Source of the DNA: an uncultured Bacteroidales bacterium
GTDB lineage: Bacteria; Bacteroidota; Bacteroidia; Bacteroidales; UBA932
Direction: 5' to 3'
Length of the DNA: 60,146 nt
NCBI GenBank assembly: GCA_900317845.1
Contig: ONII01000013.1
Coordinates: 1 to 60,146, forward strand
The number at the start of each line of letters is the position of its first letter. The stretch's first letter is position 1. The notes under the pieces are model-generated. The model was given only the letters and a program-made list of their open reading frames with translations. It was not told the DNA's origin and ran no database searches. A program made the position numbers and the translations under genes. Shown piece by piece: positions 14,393-23,841 of the stretch.

Positions 14393-15195
14393 GGCTCAAA
14401 TTCTTCTATTTCGTCAAACGCATTGTTGTGTACCACCGTTACGTACCGAACGGAGCTAAAGTCCTGGAACAGACGGACTTCAATCTCGCTGGTGGCGCCG
14501 TTCACAATTTTGGAGGCGCCGGCGATGCCCAGGGGGATGTCCGGCGGGAACAGCAGCGAGTGGCCGCTGGTAAATACGGTGTCTCCGGGATGGTACTGCT
14601 GCTGCAACGGAATTTCCTTGAGAATGGCACCACTGGGGTGGAGACCGTCCCAGACCAGCAGGCCGGTTTCTCCGGCACTACCCAGACGGGCGCTGATGGA
14701 AATGTCGCTGTTCTGGAAGGAGAAGGCGTAGGCGTAGTGGGCGCTCACTGCGTCCACGATACCCACCACGCCGTTTTGGGAGATGATGCCGGATTTTTCC
14801 TGGATGCCGTCTTCGTAGCCCCGGTTCAGGATCAGGTAGTTGTGCTGCTTGTTGCGGCTCATTTTGGTGACTTCCGCCAGGGTGAGGCTAAAGCCGGGGC
14901 GCGGGACCAGCTGGAGGGAGTCTACCCGCAGTTGCCGGAGTTTTTCCTGAGCCTGGAGCAGTTGTTCCCGTAGCTGGAAGTTCTCCTGCGCGAGCTGCTG
15001 GTTGGTGGTGGCCAGGGAAAAGTAGGCTTGGATGCGCTGGGTGGCGCCCCATACAGTGCCCATTACCCAGTGCGAGCCCCGCGCCAGCCAAGCCTTCTGC
15101 ATATCGCCGTTGTGCCGGAGCATATGCAATGACGCGATCTCCAGGACAAGGAAGACCGCGAAATTGATCCAACCGGTGATGGCTCTTTGCTTCAT
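14389..15195 (-). CDS. mreC: Rod shape-determining protein MreC
   Basis: Protein of 268 residues: short cytoplasmic tail, one N-terminal membrane helix (about residues 10-27, INFAVFLVLEIASLHML), a coiled coil (about 60-95, NQQLAQENFQLREQLLQAQEK), then the two-lobed beta domain with NRGYEDGIQEKSGIISQNGVVGIVD and GDTVFTSGHSLLFPPDIPLGIA, characteristic of MreC. It links the MreB filament to periplasmic wall enzymes. It starts five bases after the mreB stop and overlaps mreD by four bases. Confidence 0.95.
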   Translation of the reverse strand: MKQRAITGWINFAVFLVLEIASLHMLRHNGDMQKAWLARGSHWVMGTVWGATQRIQAYFSLATTNQQLAQENFQLREQLLQAQEKLRQLRVDSLQLVPRPGFSLTLAEVTKMSRNKQHNYLILNRGYEDGIQEKSGIISQNGVVGIVDAVSAHYAYAFSFQNSDISISARLGSAGETGLLVWDGLHPSGAILKEIPLQQQYHPGDTVFTSGHSLLFPPDIPLGIAGASKIVNGATSEIEVRLFQDFSSVRYVTVVHNNAFDEIEEFEP

Positions 15196-15200
15196 GGACT

Positions 15201-16223
15201 TTATCGCATGAGGAAGGAGTAGTTTTCCGTATTTTTAAGGGCGATGCAGGTGCCGCGTGCCACGGCACGGAGCGGGTCTTCCGCTACGTGGAACTGGATG
15301 TTCATCTTCTCCGACAGACGTTTGTCCAGTCCCCGGAGAAGGGAACCGCCGCCGCTGAGGAAGATTCCGTTTTCCACAATGTCCGAATACAGCTCCGGCG
15401 GAGTTTGCTCCAGGACCTGTTGGATGGAGGATTCCAGCCTGGCGATGGACTTGTCCAGGCAATGGGCCGTTTCCTGGTAGGGGATGAGGACCTCTACCGG
15501 GTGGCCGGTCATCATGTTGGGACCGCGGACCAGGAACGGTTCCGGTTCTTCGTCCAGTTGCGGGAGGACGGCGCCCACGGCAATCTTGATTTTTTCCGCC
15601 GTGGTTTCACCTACTTTAATCACGTGTTGCTGACGCAGGTAGTTCTGGATATCGGCCGTGAAAACGTCGCCGGCCACACGCACGGAATCCTGCACCACAA
15701 TGCCGCCCAGGGAGATGACGGCGATTTCCGTGGTACCACCTCCAATGTCTACCACCATATTCCCCTTAGGTGCCTCCACATCCAGGCCGATACCCAGGGC
15801 TGCTGCCATGGGCTCATAGATGAGGTATACGTCCCGGCCGCCGGCGTGCTCCGAGGAGTCGCGGACGGCACGGATTTCCACCTCCGTGGAGCCGGAAGGA
15901 ATGCCTACCACCAGCTTGAGGTTGGGGGCGAACAGGCTGCGGTGACGCGAGTTTACCTGCTTGATGAAGCCACGGATCATCATTTCTGCGGCGTTGAAGT
16001 CTGCAATGACGCCATCCCTCAGGGGACGCACCGTCTTGATGCCGGGATTGGTTTTCTCGTGCATGAGTTTGGCCTTCTGACCCAGGGCAATGCATTTGCC
16101 GGACTGGTTGTCAATAGCCACTATGGAAGGCTCGTCCAGGGCAATCTGGTCATTCTGGAAAATGACGGTGTTAGCGGTACCCAGGTCGATAGCCAATTCT
16201 TGATTCAAAAAGTGAAATGCCAT
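15201..16223 (-). CDS. mreB: Rod shape-determining actin homologue MreB
   Basis: Protein of 340 residues of the actin superfamily. It starts MAFHFLNQELAIDLGTANT, the phosphate-1 loop with catalytic-type aspartate. Further hallmarks are the amphipathic membrane-binding start, MVVDIGGGTTEIAVISLGG (phosphate 2), YLIYEPMAAALG, and ENGIFLSGGGSLLRGLDK (adenosine motif). It forms membrane filaments that guide lateral wall synthesis. As first gene of the mreBCD-mrdA-rodA operon it is preceded by a 72-base divergent spacer shared with ispD. Confidence 0.97.
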   Translation of the reverse strand: MAFHFLNQELAIDLGTANTVIFQNDQIALDEPSIVAIDNQSGKCIALGQKAKLMHEKTNPGIKTVRPLRDGVIADFNAAEMMIRGFIKQVNSRHRSLFAPNLKLVVGIPSGSTEVEIRAVRDSSEHAGGRDVYLIYEPMAAALGIGLDVEAPKGNMVVDIGGGTTEIAVISLGGIVVQDSVRVAGDVFTADIQNYLRQQHVIKVGETTAEKIKIAVGAVLPQLDEEPEPFLVRGPNMMTGHPVEVLIPYQETAHCLDKSIARLESSIQQVLEQTPPELYSDIVENGIFLSGGGSLLRGLDKRLSEKMNIQFHVAEDPLRAVARGTCIALKNTENYSFLMR

Positions 16224-16270
16224 AACTAACGCTCAAATCGTAAATACCTCCAAAATTACGAAAAAATAAT

Positions 16271-16278
16271 TACATTTG
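16271..16278 (+). promoter_or_regulatory. Putative -7 element for ispD
   Basis: TACATTTG matches the Bacteroidota -7 consensus TAnnTTTG and lies 17 bases before the ispD ATG in the mreB-ispD spacer. No clear -33 TTTG was found at the right distance, so this is moderate evidence. Confidence 0.5.
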
Positions 16279-16295
16279 CGTAAAGAATCGTACCC

Positions 16296-17000
16296 ATGGA
16301 AAGAAAAAAATATCTGGTGGTAACAGCGGGTGGCACCGGCACCCGGATGGGGGCGGCCGTTCCCAAGCAGTTTTTGGAACTGGACGGGGTGCCCATCCTG
16401 CGGCGCACCATTGAGGTTTTTCTTAAAGCTGTCCCGGATATTCAGGTCATTACTGTGTTGCCGGAGGGGCATGTGGCCTACTGGCGGCAGTACTGCCTGC
16501 AGGCCAATTTTGTGTGCCCGCAGCGGCTGGTGAAGGGTGGATTCACCCGTTTCCATTCTGTCAAGAACGCCCTCAAATACGTCCCGGACGGCGCCCTTGT
16601 GGCCGTGCAGGACGGTGTGCGGCCGCTCGTTTCCGTGGATAAGGTGCGGGAACTGTTCAAGGCCGCGGAATCGGCCCCGGCCGTTATCCCGGTTATGCCT
16701 GTTACAGATACGCTTAAGGTGCTGGAAAAACGCGGCGGCGTTTTGGCCGCCACCGGCGAAACCGTGGACCGCAGCCGCATCTATGGTGCCCAAACCCCGC
16801 AAGTGTTCCAGTCAGAGGCCCTCAAGGCAGCCTACACCCTCCAGTTCGACACTTCCTTCACGGACGACGCCTCCGTGGCGGAGCGCCATGGCCTTGCACT
16901 CACCTTCCTGCCGGGGGAACGCTTCAACCTCAAAATCACCACCCCCGAGGACCTCATCCTTGCCCGCGCCATCATCGATTCTTCGCTCCGCTCGGAATAA
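16296..17000 (+). CDS. ispD: 2-C-methyl-D-erythritol 4-phosphate cytidylyltransferase
   Basis: Protein of 234 residues. The nucleotide-binding signature VVTAGGTGTRMGAAVPKQF is at residues 8-26 (glycine loop plus K). VQDGVRPLV gives the conserved DxARP-like motif, and PVTDTLK, RSRIYGAQTPQVF and TDDASVAERHG complete the family pattern, with a TPEDL near the C-terminus. It converts MEP plus CTP to CDP-ME, the third step of the non-mevalonate isoprenoid pathway, which supplies the undecaprenyl carrier for wall and LPS synthesis. Its last 29 bases overlap the end of the opposite-strand lipoprotein gene. Confidence 0.95.
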   Translation: MERKKYLVVTAGGTGTRMGAAVPKQFLELDGVPILRRTIEVFLKAVPDIQVITVLPEGHVAYWRQYCLQANFVCPQRLVKGGFTRFHSVKNALKYVPDGALVAVQDGVRPLVSVDKVRELFKAAESAPAVIPVMPVTDTLKVLEKRGGVLAATGETVDRSRIYGAQTPQVFQSEALKAAYTLQFDTSFTDDASVAERHGLALTFLPGERFNLKITTPEDLILARAIIDSSLRSE

Positions 17001-17490
17001 TCGACACGCCCCCTTCTACCCGCAGGGAGCCGTGGTAACTTATGTCGTCCCGGTTGACGGAGTGGACATGGATGTAGGTGTCGCCGCCTTCGAAGACAGT
17101 GAGGGTGAAGATATAGGAGTCTTCCTCGTTTTTGACGGCAATGGTGATGGTCCTTTTCTCCGCAGATGCGCCGGAATCCGAGTACGAGGCAATCTTTTCC
17201 TCAAAGTTCAGCCCCTTCCCGCCGCCATACGGGACCATCCGGGCCTCCCCGAAATAGGGGAGATAGGAGGTGAGCGTGTCTCCCGCGACCCTTATCGAGT
17301 GGCTGCTGACGGGCTTTCCGCTGCCGCGGAGCGGAATCATGTAGTCGATATCGATGGTGTAGTTTCTCGCATCCAGCATTTCCTGGACGCGCCGGGCCTC
17401 GGCCTGTTTCTCCTGCGGGGTTTTCCGGACGATCCCGCAGGCAGAAGCTACCACAAGGCACAGAAGAACGATAAGACGGAGGGGTTTCAT
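16972..17490 (-). CDS. DUF4251-type lipoprotein
   Basis: From ATG 17490 (MKPLRLIVLLCLVVASACG) the product is 172 residues with a lipobox ending at Cys 18. The DUF4251 pattern is clear: a helix (EKQAEARRVQEMLDARNYTIDIDYMIPLRG), then RVAGDTLTSYLPYFGEARMVPYGGGKGLNFEEKI, then ITIAVKNEEDSYIFTLTVFEGGDTYIHV and SYHGSL. Function of this Bacteroidota family is unknown; it is probably anchored on the periplasmic face of a membrane. It starts eight bases after the Lrp regulator stop and converges on ispD with a 29-base overlap. Confidence 0.85.
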   Translation of the reverse strand: MKPLRLIVLLCLVVASACGIVRKTPQEKQAEARRVQEMLDARNYTIDIDYMIPLRGSGKPVSSHSIRVAGDTLTSYLPYFGEARMVPYGGGKGLNFEEKIASYSDSGASAEKRTITIAVKNEEDSYIFTLTVFEGGDTYIHVHSVNRDDISYHGSLRVEGGVSIIPSGAKNR

Positions 17491-17498
17491 GGCATGAC

Positions 17499-17993
17499 CT
17501 AGTCGCGGCCGGAGTACGACGTGCTCTTGAAATCCTTCACCCACACCTGACGCTCGATGGGCTCGTCCAGGGAAATCATGGTGTCCGTGGACTGGATGTA
17601 GGGGATTTTCTGGATGGTGTTCAGGAGCACCTCCATGAGGTGGTCGTTGTCCAGACAGTAGAGCTTGGCCAGGATGGCATACTTGCCCGTTACAAAGTGG
17701 CATTCCACAATCTCCGGAATCTTCTTCAAATTGGCAATAACCTCCGGATATTTGGTGGATTCCGACAAGGAGATGCTCACGTACGCGCACACGTTGAGCC
17801 CAAGGGCCTGCGGCTTCACCTGCAGGCGGGAGCCGGTGATCACGCCATTGGACTCTAACCGCTTGAAACGCTGATGAATAGCTGCGCCGGAAACGCCGCA
17901 CTCACGGGCAATCTCCAGGAAGGGCATACGGGCATTTTTAACCAGGTAGGAGAGGATTTTCTGGTCGATCTGGTCGATGTGATAAGTTGCCAT
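17499..17993 (-). CDS. Lrp/AsnC-family transcriptional regulator
   Basis: Protein of 164 residues. The N-terminal winged helix-turn-helix is classical: IDQIDQKILSYLVKNARMPFLEIARECGVSGAAIHQRFKRLESNGVI, with the recognition helix in SGAAIHQR. The ligand-binding RAM domain follows (about residues 65-150), with VCAYVSISL and VECHFVTGKYAILAKLYCLDNDHL, where the G-K-Y turn is the effector contact. Such regulators sense amino acids and form octamers. The target genes cannot be inferred; the co-transcribed DUF4251 gene may be one. Confidence 0.92.
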   Translation of the reverse strand: MATYHIDQIDQKILSYLVKNARMPFLEIARECGVSGAAIHQRFKRLESNGVITGSRLQVKPQALGLNVCAYVSISLSESTKYPEVIANLKKIPEIVECHFVTGKYAILAKLYCLDNDHLMEVLLNTIQKIPYIQSTDTMISLDEPIERQVWVKDFKSTSYSGRD

Positions 17994-18044
17994 GTGCTTT
18001 CAATTTTTAACTAACCGCTGCAAATGTACAACTTTTTTTTAATT

Positions 18045-20345
18045 CTAACGCTTTCCCGTATATTTTTTTGTGGTGCCTGCAGCTGCGATAATCGCCTGAC
18101 AGTCAGCTTCCGTAAGCTGGGCGGCATCTTTCCCGCGGGGAATCTTATAATTAGTAACCCCCTGTTTGATATACGGACCGTATCGGCCGTTGAGCACTTT
18201 GATGTCGCCAAATTCGGCGATGGGAGCGGCGGCCGCCTTCGTGGCCTCGGCCTGTTCCTTAATCAGGCTGATACATTCTTCCAGCGTGATTTTCAGCGGG
18301 TCTGCGCCCTTGGGCAGCTTGACGTTGCGGTCTCCGTATTTGAGATAGGGACCAAAGCGGCCGCGGGTGGCGACAATGTCCACGCCGTCCAGCCGGCCCA
18401 CCGTGCGGGGAAGCTCTAACAGTTTCAAAGCATCGGCCAGGGTGAGGGTTTCGATGAGCTGGCCCTTCCCCAGCGAAGCGCTCTGGCGTTTTTCGCCCTC
18501 GCCTTTTTGGACATACGGCCCAAACTTGCCAAAAGCGGCAATCACTTTTTCTCCGTCCGGCGCCACGCCCAGCTCGCGGGTGACCTTGCTGTAACTATGG
18601 TCCGACAGCACCTGTTCCACATGGGCATGAAAAGGGGCGTAGAAAGCCGCAATAGCTGCGTTCCACTGCTTTTTGCCCTCCGCCACCTCGTCAAAATCGG
18701 CCTCTACATTGGCCGTGAAGTCGTAATCCAGGATGTCGGTGAAGTTGCCCACCAGGTAATCCGTGACGATAAGCCCGATCTCCTGCGGCAGCAACTTGCC
18801 CTTCTCTGCTCCCACGGTCTCTTTCTTGGTGCTGCTCTTGATAGTGCCGTTTTTCAGCGTGAGGTTGGTCACCTGGAAGCTCTGGCCTTCTTTGTCGCCC
18901 TTGACGGCATAGCCACGGCCGCGGGTGAGGGTATCCACCGTTGCGGCATAGGTGGAAGGACGGCCGATGCCCAGTTCTTCCAGCTTTTTCACCAGCGTGG
19001 CCTCCGAGTAGCGCGCCGGCGGCGTGGTATATTTGCACAGGGCCGATACCCCCTGCTCCAGCATGCGGTCTCCCTGGTGCAGTTCCGGCAGCACTACCTC
19101 TTCCTGGTCCGATTCGTCATCGTCCCGGCTCTCCAGGTACACCTTCATGAAGCCGTCGAAGAGGAGCTCCACCGACTGCAGGCCGTAGCGCTCCGTGCGT
19201 TTGTCCAGCCCCACTTTGAGGGTGGTGTTCATCACGCGGCTCTCGGCCATTTGCGAGGCGATGGTGCGCTTCCAGATGAGCTCGTACAGCTTTTTCTCCT
19301 GCGCCGTGCCGTCGATGGACACATTATCTATGTAGGTGGGGCGGATGGCTTCGTGGGCCTCCTGTGCGCCCTTGGACTTGGTCTTGTACTGGCGCGGATG
19401 GGAGTAGTCGGCCCCAAACTGGTTCAGGATGAACTGCTTGGCCGTGTTCAGGGCCAGGGACGACAGGTTGGTGGAGTCTGTTCGCATGTAGGTGATGAGG
19501 CCTCGCTCGTACAGCCCCTGCGCCACACGCATGGTAGTGGAAACCGGGAAGTGGAGTTTCCGGGCGGCCTCCTGCTGCAGCGTGGAGGTGGTGAAAGGGG
19601 CGGCGGGAACCCGCACACCAGCCTTCTTCTCCACGGAAACAATGGTATAGTTGGCGCCGATGCTCTCTTCCAGGAACCTGCGAGCCTCTTCCTCCGAGGC
19701 AAAATGGGTGTCCAGGGTGGCTTTTACGCGGGTGTCCGTGCCCTCCGGCTGGAAGGTGGCTTCCACGCGGTAGTACGGCTCCGGGCGGAAGGCCATGATT
19801 TCCTTTTCGCGGTCCACAATCAGGCGCAGCGCCACGCTTTGCACGCGGCCGGCACTGAGCTTGGGTTGGATTTTGCGCCACAGGATGGGCGAGAGCTCAA
19901 AGCCCACCAGACGGTCCAGCACGCGGCGGGCCTGCTGGGCGTTCACCAGGTTCATGTCAATGTCCCTGGGGTGCTCGATGGCACTGAGGATGGCATTTCT
20001 GGTGATTTCATGAAAGACGATACGGCGGGTTTTGCCCTCCGGAAGGCCCAGCGTCTCCTTCAGGTGCCAGGAGATGGCCTCTCCTTCGCGGTCTTCATCG
20101 GACGCCAGCCACACGGTGGAAGCGGCCTCCGATAATTTTTTGAGTTCGGCCACCACTTTCTTTTTGTCGGCCGGGACAATATATTCCGGGGTGAACCCGT
20201 TGGCTACGTCTACGCTGAGCTTGTGCTCTTCCAGATCGCGGATGTGGCCGATGGATGCCTTTACCAGATATTCCTTTCCCAGGTACTGCTGGATGGTCTT
20301 CACCTTCCCGGGGCTCTCTACAATAACTAAGTTTTTTCCCTCCAT
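18045..20345 (-). CDS. topA: DNA topoisomerase I
   Basis: Protein of 766 residues from ATG 20345 (MEGKNLVIVESPGKVKTI, the TOPRIM start with catalytic Glu). The TOPRIM DxDxxGE-type motif reads ASDEDREGEAISWHL. The nucleophilic tyrosine is in GLITYMRTDSTNLS near residue 286. Instead of the C4 zinc fingers of E. coli TopA, the C-terminus has three FGPY-type repeats (FGKFGPYVQKGE, RGRFGPYLKYGD, NGRYGPYIKQG), as in many Bacteroidota. It relaxes negative supercoils behind polymerases. A longer upstream frame is not needed. Confidence 0.96.
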   Translation of the reverse strand: MEGKNLVIVESPGKVKTIQQYLGKEYLVKASIGHIRDLEEHKLSVDVANGFTPEYIVPADKKKVVAELKKLSEAASTVWLASDEDREGEAISWHLKETLGLPEGKTRRIVFHEITRNAILSAIEHPRDIDMNLVNAQQARRVLDRLVGFELSPILWRKIQPKLSAGRVQSVALRLIVDREKEIMAFRPEPYYRVEATFQPEGTDTRVKATLDTHFASEEEARRFLEESIGANYTIVSVEKKAGVRVPAAPFTTSTLQQEAARKLHFPVSTTMRVAQGLYERGLITYMRTDSTNLSSLALNTAKQFILNQFGADYSHPRQYKTKSKGAQEAHEAIRPTYIDNVSIDGTAQEKKLYELIWKRTIASQMAESRVMNTTLKVGLDKRTERYGLQSVELLFDGFMKVYLESRDDDESDQEEVVLPELHQGDRMLEQGVSALCKYTTPPARYSEATLVKKLEELGIGRPSTYAATVDTLTRGRGYAVKGDKEGQSFQVTNLTLKNGTIKSSTKKETVGAEKGKLLPQEIGLIVTDYLVGNFTDILDYDFTANVEADFDEVAEGKKQWNAAIAAFYAPFHAHVEQVLSDHSYSKVTRELGVAPDGEKVIAAFGKFGPYVQKGEGEKRQSASLGKGQLIETLTLADALKLLELPRTVGRLDGVDIVATRGRFGPYLKYGDRNVKLPKGADPLKITLEECISLIKEQAEATKAAAAPIAEFGDIKVLNGRYGPYIKQGVTNYKIPRGKDAAQLTEADCQAIIAAAGTTKKYTGKR

Positions 20346-20451
20346 ATCGATTGCATTTGCGGACCCAAGGCCCGATAATTTTCTGCAAAGTAACGCAGAA
20401 TTCGCGGATAAATCCAAATTTTCTGTTTAATTTTGTAGACTGAACTTTTGA

Positions 20452-20468
20452 CAAGACCTAAGGTCTTG
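20452..20468. promoter_or_regulatory. 17-bp palindrome in the PBP1A leader
   Basis: CAAGACCT, a central A, then AGGTCTTG: a perfect dyad between a TAATTTTG -7-like element (20428-20435) and the ATG of the PBP1A gene at 20492. The position suits an operator or an RNA hairpin in the leader; no regulator is identified. Confidence 0.45.
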
Positions 20469-20491
20469 CGCACAGTGAAAATTTTTATCGC

Positions 20492-22813
20492 ATGACGGAC
20501 AGCGCAAAGAAGACAATCAGCAAGTGGTTCTGGATTCTTCTGGTAACCCCGGTAGTGCTGCTGGCACTGCTGCTGGGTGCGGTATGGGCTTTTGCCGATA
20601 TCCCTTCCATCGAGGAACTGGAAAACCCGGACTCCAAGTTGGCAACGCAGGTAATTGCAGAGGAAGGAGAAATCCTTACCACTTATCATATAGAGAACCG
20701 TACTTTCGTGGGGTATGAGGAACTGCCCCAGTCGCTGGTACAGGCGGCCGTGGCCACGGAAGACAAACGCTTCTACGACCACTCCGGCGTGGACCTGCAG
20801 TCGCTGGGCCGTGTGCTGTTCCGCACGCTCCTGTCCCGGGATTCCTCCCAGGGCGGCGGTTCCACCATCACCCAGCAGCTGGCCAAAACGCTGTATCCCC
20901 GTGGTGCCCACAGGGGCAAACTGGGCATGGTCTGGATTAAATTAAAGGAATGGATTACCGCCATCAAGCTGGAGCGCAACTACACCAAGGAGGAAATCAT
21001 GGACATGTACATGAATGCCGTGTTCTTCGGTTCCAACTCCTACGGCATCTCTTCGGCCGCCAATCAGTTCTTCGGGAAACAGCCCGCAGAACTGCTTACG
21101 GAGGAAAGCGCCGTGCTGGTGGGCATGGTGAACAAACCCACCCGCTACAATCCGGCCCTCAACCCGGAGCACGCCCTGCGCCGCCGCAACCTGGTGCTTT
21201 CCCGCATGGAGGAAATGCATTATCTTACCAAGGCAGAATGCGATTCCCTCCAGGCGCTGCCCATCACCCTGCACACCCGTAAAGGTGACCGTACCACCGG
21301 TGTGGGCCCTTATTTTCGCGACATGCTCCGCCGCATCATGAGCGCCACCAAGCCCAAGCGTTCTTCTTATGCGTCCGTGGAGGATTATCAGGTGGATTCC
21401 CTGCAGTGGGAGGACGACCCTGTGTACGGCTGGCTCAACAAGAATTTCAAGAGCGACGGCTCGGCCTATGACCTGGACAAGGACGGCCTGCGCATCTATA
21501 CCACCATTAATTACAAGATGCAGCGCTATGCGGAGGAAGCCATTGCGGAGCATCTGGGAAAAGACCTCCAGAAGGCCTTCTTCCGGGAACTCAAGTATCG
21601 GCGCAATCCTCCGTTCACCTCGGACACGGAACCTTCCGTCATTGAAACCACCCTCAAGCAGGCCCGCCGCTGGAGCGACCGCACCCGCATGATGAAAGCC
21701 TCCGGCTGCAGCCAGTCAGAGATAGACAAGAGCTTTTCCGAGCCCGTCAAGATGCGTGTCTTTACCTGGGACAAACCCGGGTACCGGGACACCGTCATGA
21801 CTCCGGACGATTCCATCCGCTATTACAAGTCCTTCTTCCGCGCGGCCTTCATGGCCATAGAGCCGGGAACGGGTAATGTGAAGGCCTATGTCGGTGGCCC
21901 GGACTACCGCTACTTCAAGTACGACAATGTCCGTCAGGGCCGTCGGCAGGTGGGCTCCACCGTAAAGCCTTTCATTTACACCCTGGCCATGGAGTCCGGC
22001 ATGACGCCCTGTGACCCGGTGCTCAATTCGCCCGTGGTCATTGTGGTGAACGGAGACCAAACCTGGACGCCGCAGGACACCCACGCGGACGGCACCATGG
22101 TAGACCTCACCTGGGGTCTTGCGCACAGTTCCAACTCCGTGGCAGCGTACCTGATGAAACAACTGGGCCCCGCCTCCATGGTTGCCATGATGCGAAACCT
22201 GGGCATCAGCGGCTTTATCGACCCTGTGGCGTCCCTTTGCGTGGGCGCAGCGGACCTGTCCGTCTTTGACATGGTCACCGCCTATAACACCTATCCCTCC
22301 GGCGGCACGTATACCTATCCGCTTTTTGTTACCCGCATCGAGGACCGGGACGGCAACATCCTGGGCCAGTTCAGCGGACGCAAGCGGGAGGCCCTGTCCC
22401 AGCGGGCCACCGGCGCCATGATCCAGATGATGCGCGCCGTGGTGGACAATGGTACCGGTGTGCGGCTGCGCTTCAAGTACGGCCTCAAGGGAGAGATTGC
22501 CGGTAAAACCGGAACCACCAACGACAACTCGGACGGCTGGTTCATTGGCTATACGCCCAAGATTACTGCCGGCGTCTGGGTAGGCGCAGAGGACCGCTAC
22601 GTGCACTTCTCCAACAACAACCTGGGCCAGGGAGCCAACATGGCTCTGCCCATCTGGGGCCTATGGATGAAGAAAGTCCTTCAGGACGGCACCCTGGGCA
22701 TTTCCCAGAACGATGTGTTCCCGGAGGAACTCAAAGGAAATTATTGCGGCGGCTCCCAGGAAACGGGCGCCATACAGGAAAAGGATGAACTTGAAAATTA
22801 TTATTTCGAATAG
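20492..22813 (+). CDS. mrcA: Penicillin-binding protein 1A, bifunctional wall synthase
   Basis: Class A PBP of 773 residues with one N-terminal membrane helix (about 13-34). The GT51 glycosyltransferase domain has ATEDKRFYDHSGVD with the catalytic Glu near 89, GGSTITQQLAKTL, and RKLKEW-like and EIMDMYMNAVFFG motifs. The transpeptidase domain has STVK (nucleophile near residue 488), SSN (SSNSVAAYL) and KTGTTNDNSDGW near 671. It polymerises and crosslinks peptidoglycan. ddl follows after five bases and prmC after three more, so the three form an operon. Confidence 0.95.
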   Translation: MTDSAKKTISKWFWILLVTPVVLLALLLGAVWAFADIPSIEELENPDSKLATQVIAEEGEILTTYHIENRTFVGYEELPQSLVQAAVATEDKRFYDHSGVDLQSLGRVLFRTLLSRDSSQGGGSTITQQLAKTLYPRGAHRGKLGMVWIKLKEWITAIKLERNYTKEEIMDMYMNAVFFGSNSYGISSAANQFFGKQPAELLTEESAVLVGMVNKPTRYNPALNPEHALRRRNLVLSRMEEMHYLTKAECDSLQALPITLHTRKGDRTTGVGPYFRDMLRRIMSATKPKRSSYASVEDYQVDSLQWEDDPVYGWLNKNFKSDGSAYDLDKDGLRIYTTINYKMQRYAEEAIAEHLGKDLQKAFFRELKYRRNPPFTSDTEPSVIETTLKQARRWSDRTRMMKASGCSQSEIDKSFSEPVKMRVFTWDKPGYRDTVMTPDDSIRYYKSFFRAAFMAIEPGTGNVKAYVGGPDYRYFKYDNVRQGRRQVGSTVKPFIYTLAMESGMTPCDPVLNSPVVIVVNGDQTWTPQDTHADGTMVDLTWGLAHSSNSVAAYLMKQLGPASMVAMMRNLGISGFIDPVASLCVGAADLSVFDMVTAYNTYPSGGTYTYPLFVTRIEDRDGNILGQFSGRKREALSQRATGAMIQMMRAVVDNGTGVRLRFKYGLKGEIAGKTGTTNDNSDGWFIGYTPKITAGVWVGAEDRYVHFSNNNLGQGANMALPIWGLWMKKVLQDGTLGISQNDVFPEELKGNYCGGSQETGAIQEKDELENYYFE

Positions 22814-22818
22814 ATAAA

Positions 22819-23838
22819 ATGGCCAAATATCGATCCATAGCCGTGATTTACGGCTCCGATTCCTCCGAGTGGGAGGTGGCATGTCGCAGTGGCGAGTTCG
22901 TTGCTTCGCGTATCGACGAATTCCAGTACGACGTTTATGAGATTTTTGCCCGTTTCGGCAAATGGAACCTGGTGGCTATGCGCAAGGCCAACGCCATGCG
23001 TCAGCCCTTCCCGGAGGGTGCCCGGCCGGAGATTGACAAGTCGGACTTCTCCGTCATGGTACTCGGAGAAAAAATCAAGTTCGACTTTGCCTACATCATG
23101 CAGCACGGGGCTCCCGGAGAAACCGGCCTGCTGCAGGGGTACCTGGAAATGCTGGGCGTGCCGCACTCCAGCTGCAGCGCCTTTGTCACCACCGTGGCCT
23201 TCGACAAGTATTCTTGCAAGAGCTACCTGCGCACGGCAGACTTCGTGAAAATGGCACCGGATGCATTTGTCCGTCAGGGGGACGATGTGGAGTCCTTCAG
23301 TAAGCAGGCGGTGGAGCGCCTGGGCCTGCCCTTGTTTGTCAAGCCCACCTCCGGCGGCTCCAGTTTTGGCATCACCAAGGTGGAAAAAGCGGAAGACCTT
23401 CCTGCTGCCATCCGCTTCGCTTTTGCAGAGGGCGATACCGTCATTGTGGAAGCGGCCGTCAAGGCGGAGCATGAGCTCACCTGCGCCGTCTATTTCGATG
23501 GAAATCAGGTACAGACCCTGCCCGTAATTGAGATTATTTCCGAGACCGGCTGGTTCGACTACGACGCCAAGTACAACGGCTTCAGCCGGGAGGTATGCCC
23601 GGCAGAGATTCCGGATAGTCTTCGTGACCAGGTGCAGGACATCTCCAAGCGCATCTACCGGTACCTGGGCTGCAAGGGTCTGGTCCGCATGGACTATATT
23701 GTCGCCAAGGATGGCATTTACTTCCTGGAGGTGAATATCATTCCCGGCATGACCAACGCCTCGCTGGTGCCCAAGATGGTGCGTACCGCCGGTATTGGCA
23801 TAACCAATTTCCTGACAACCATTATCGAAAACGCGTAA
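22819..23838 (+). CDS. ddl: D-alanine--D-alanine ligase
   Basis: Protein of 339 residues with an ATP-grasp fold. The N-terminal GSDSSEWEVA resembles the Ddl start, with MQHGAPGETGLLQGYLEMLGVPHSSCSAF as the HG-x-x-GE-DG-like substrate loop. KPTSGGSSFGITKVE is the flexible P-loop, IIVEAAVKAEHELTCAVYF is the ATP-binding strand pair, and FLEVNIIPGMTNASLVPKM carries the metal-binding E and N. It makes D-Ala-D-Ala for lipid II and sits directly behind PBP1A, in keeping with wall synthesis. It belongs to the Bacteroidota Ddl subgroup with a longer N-terminal domain. Confidence 0.93.
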   Translation: MAKYRSIAVIYGSDSSEWEVACRSGEFVASRIDEFQYDVYEIFARFGKWNLVAMRKANAMRQPFPEGARPEIDKSDFSVMVLGEKIKFDFAYIMQHGAPGETGLLQGYLEMLGVPHSSCSAFVTTVAFDKYSCKSYLRTADFVKMAPDAFVRQGDDVESFSKQAVERLGLPLFVKPTSGGSSFGITKVEKAEDLPAAIRFAFAEGDTVIVEAAVKAEHELTCAVYFDGNQVQTLPVIEIISETGWFDYDAKYNGFSREVCPAEIPDSLRDQVQDISKRIYRYLGCKGLVRMDYIVAKDGIYFLEVNIIPGMTNASLVPKMVRTAGIGITNFLTTIIENA

Positions 23839-23841
23839 GGC

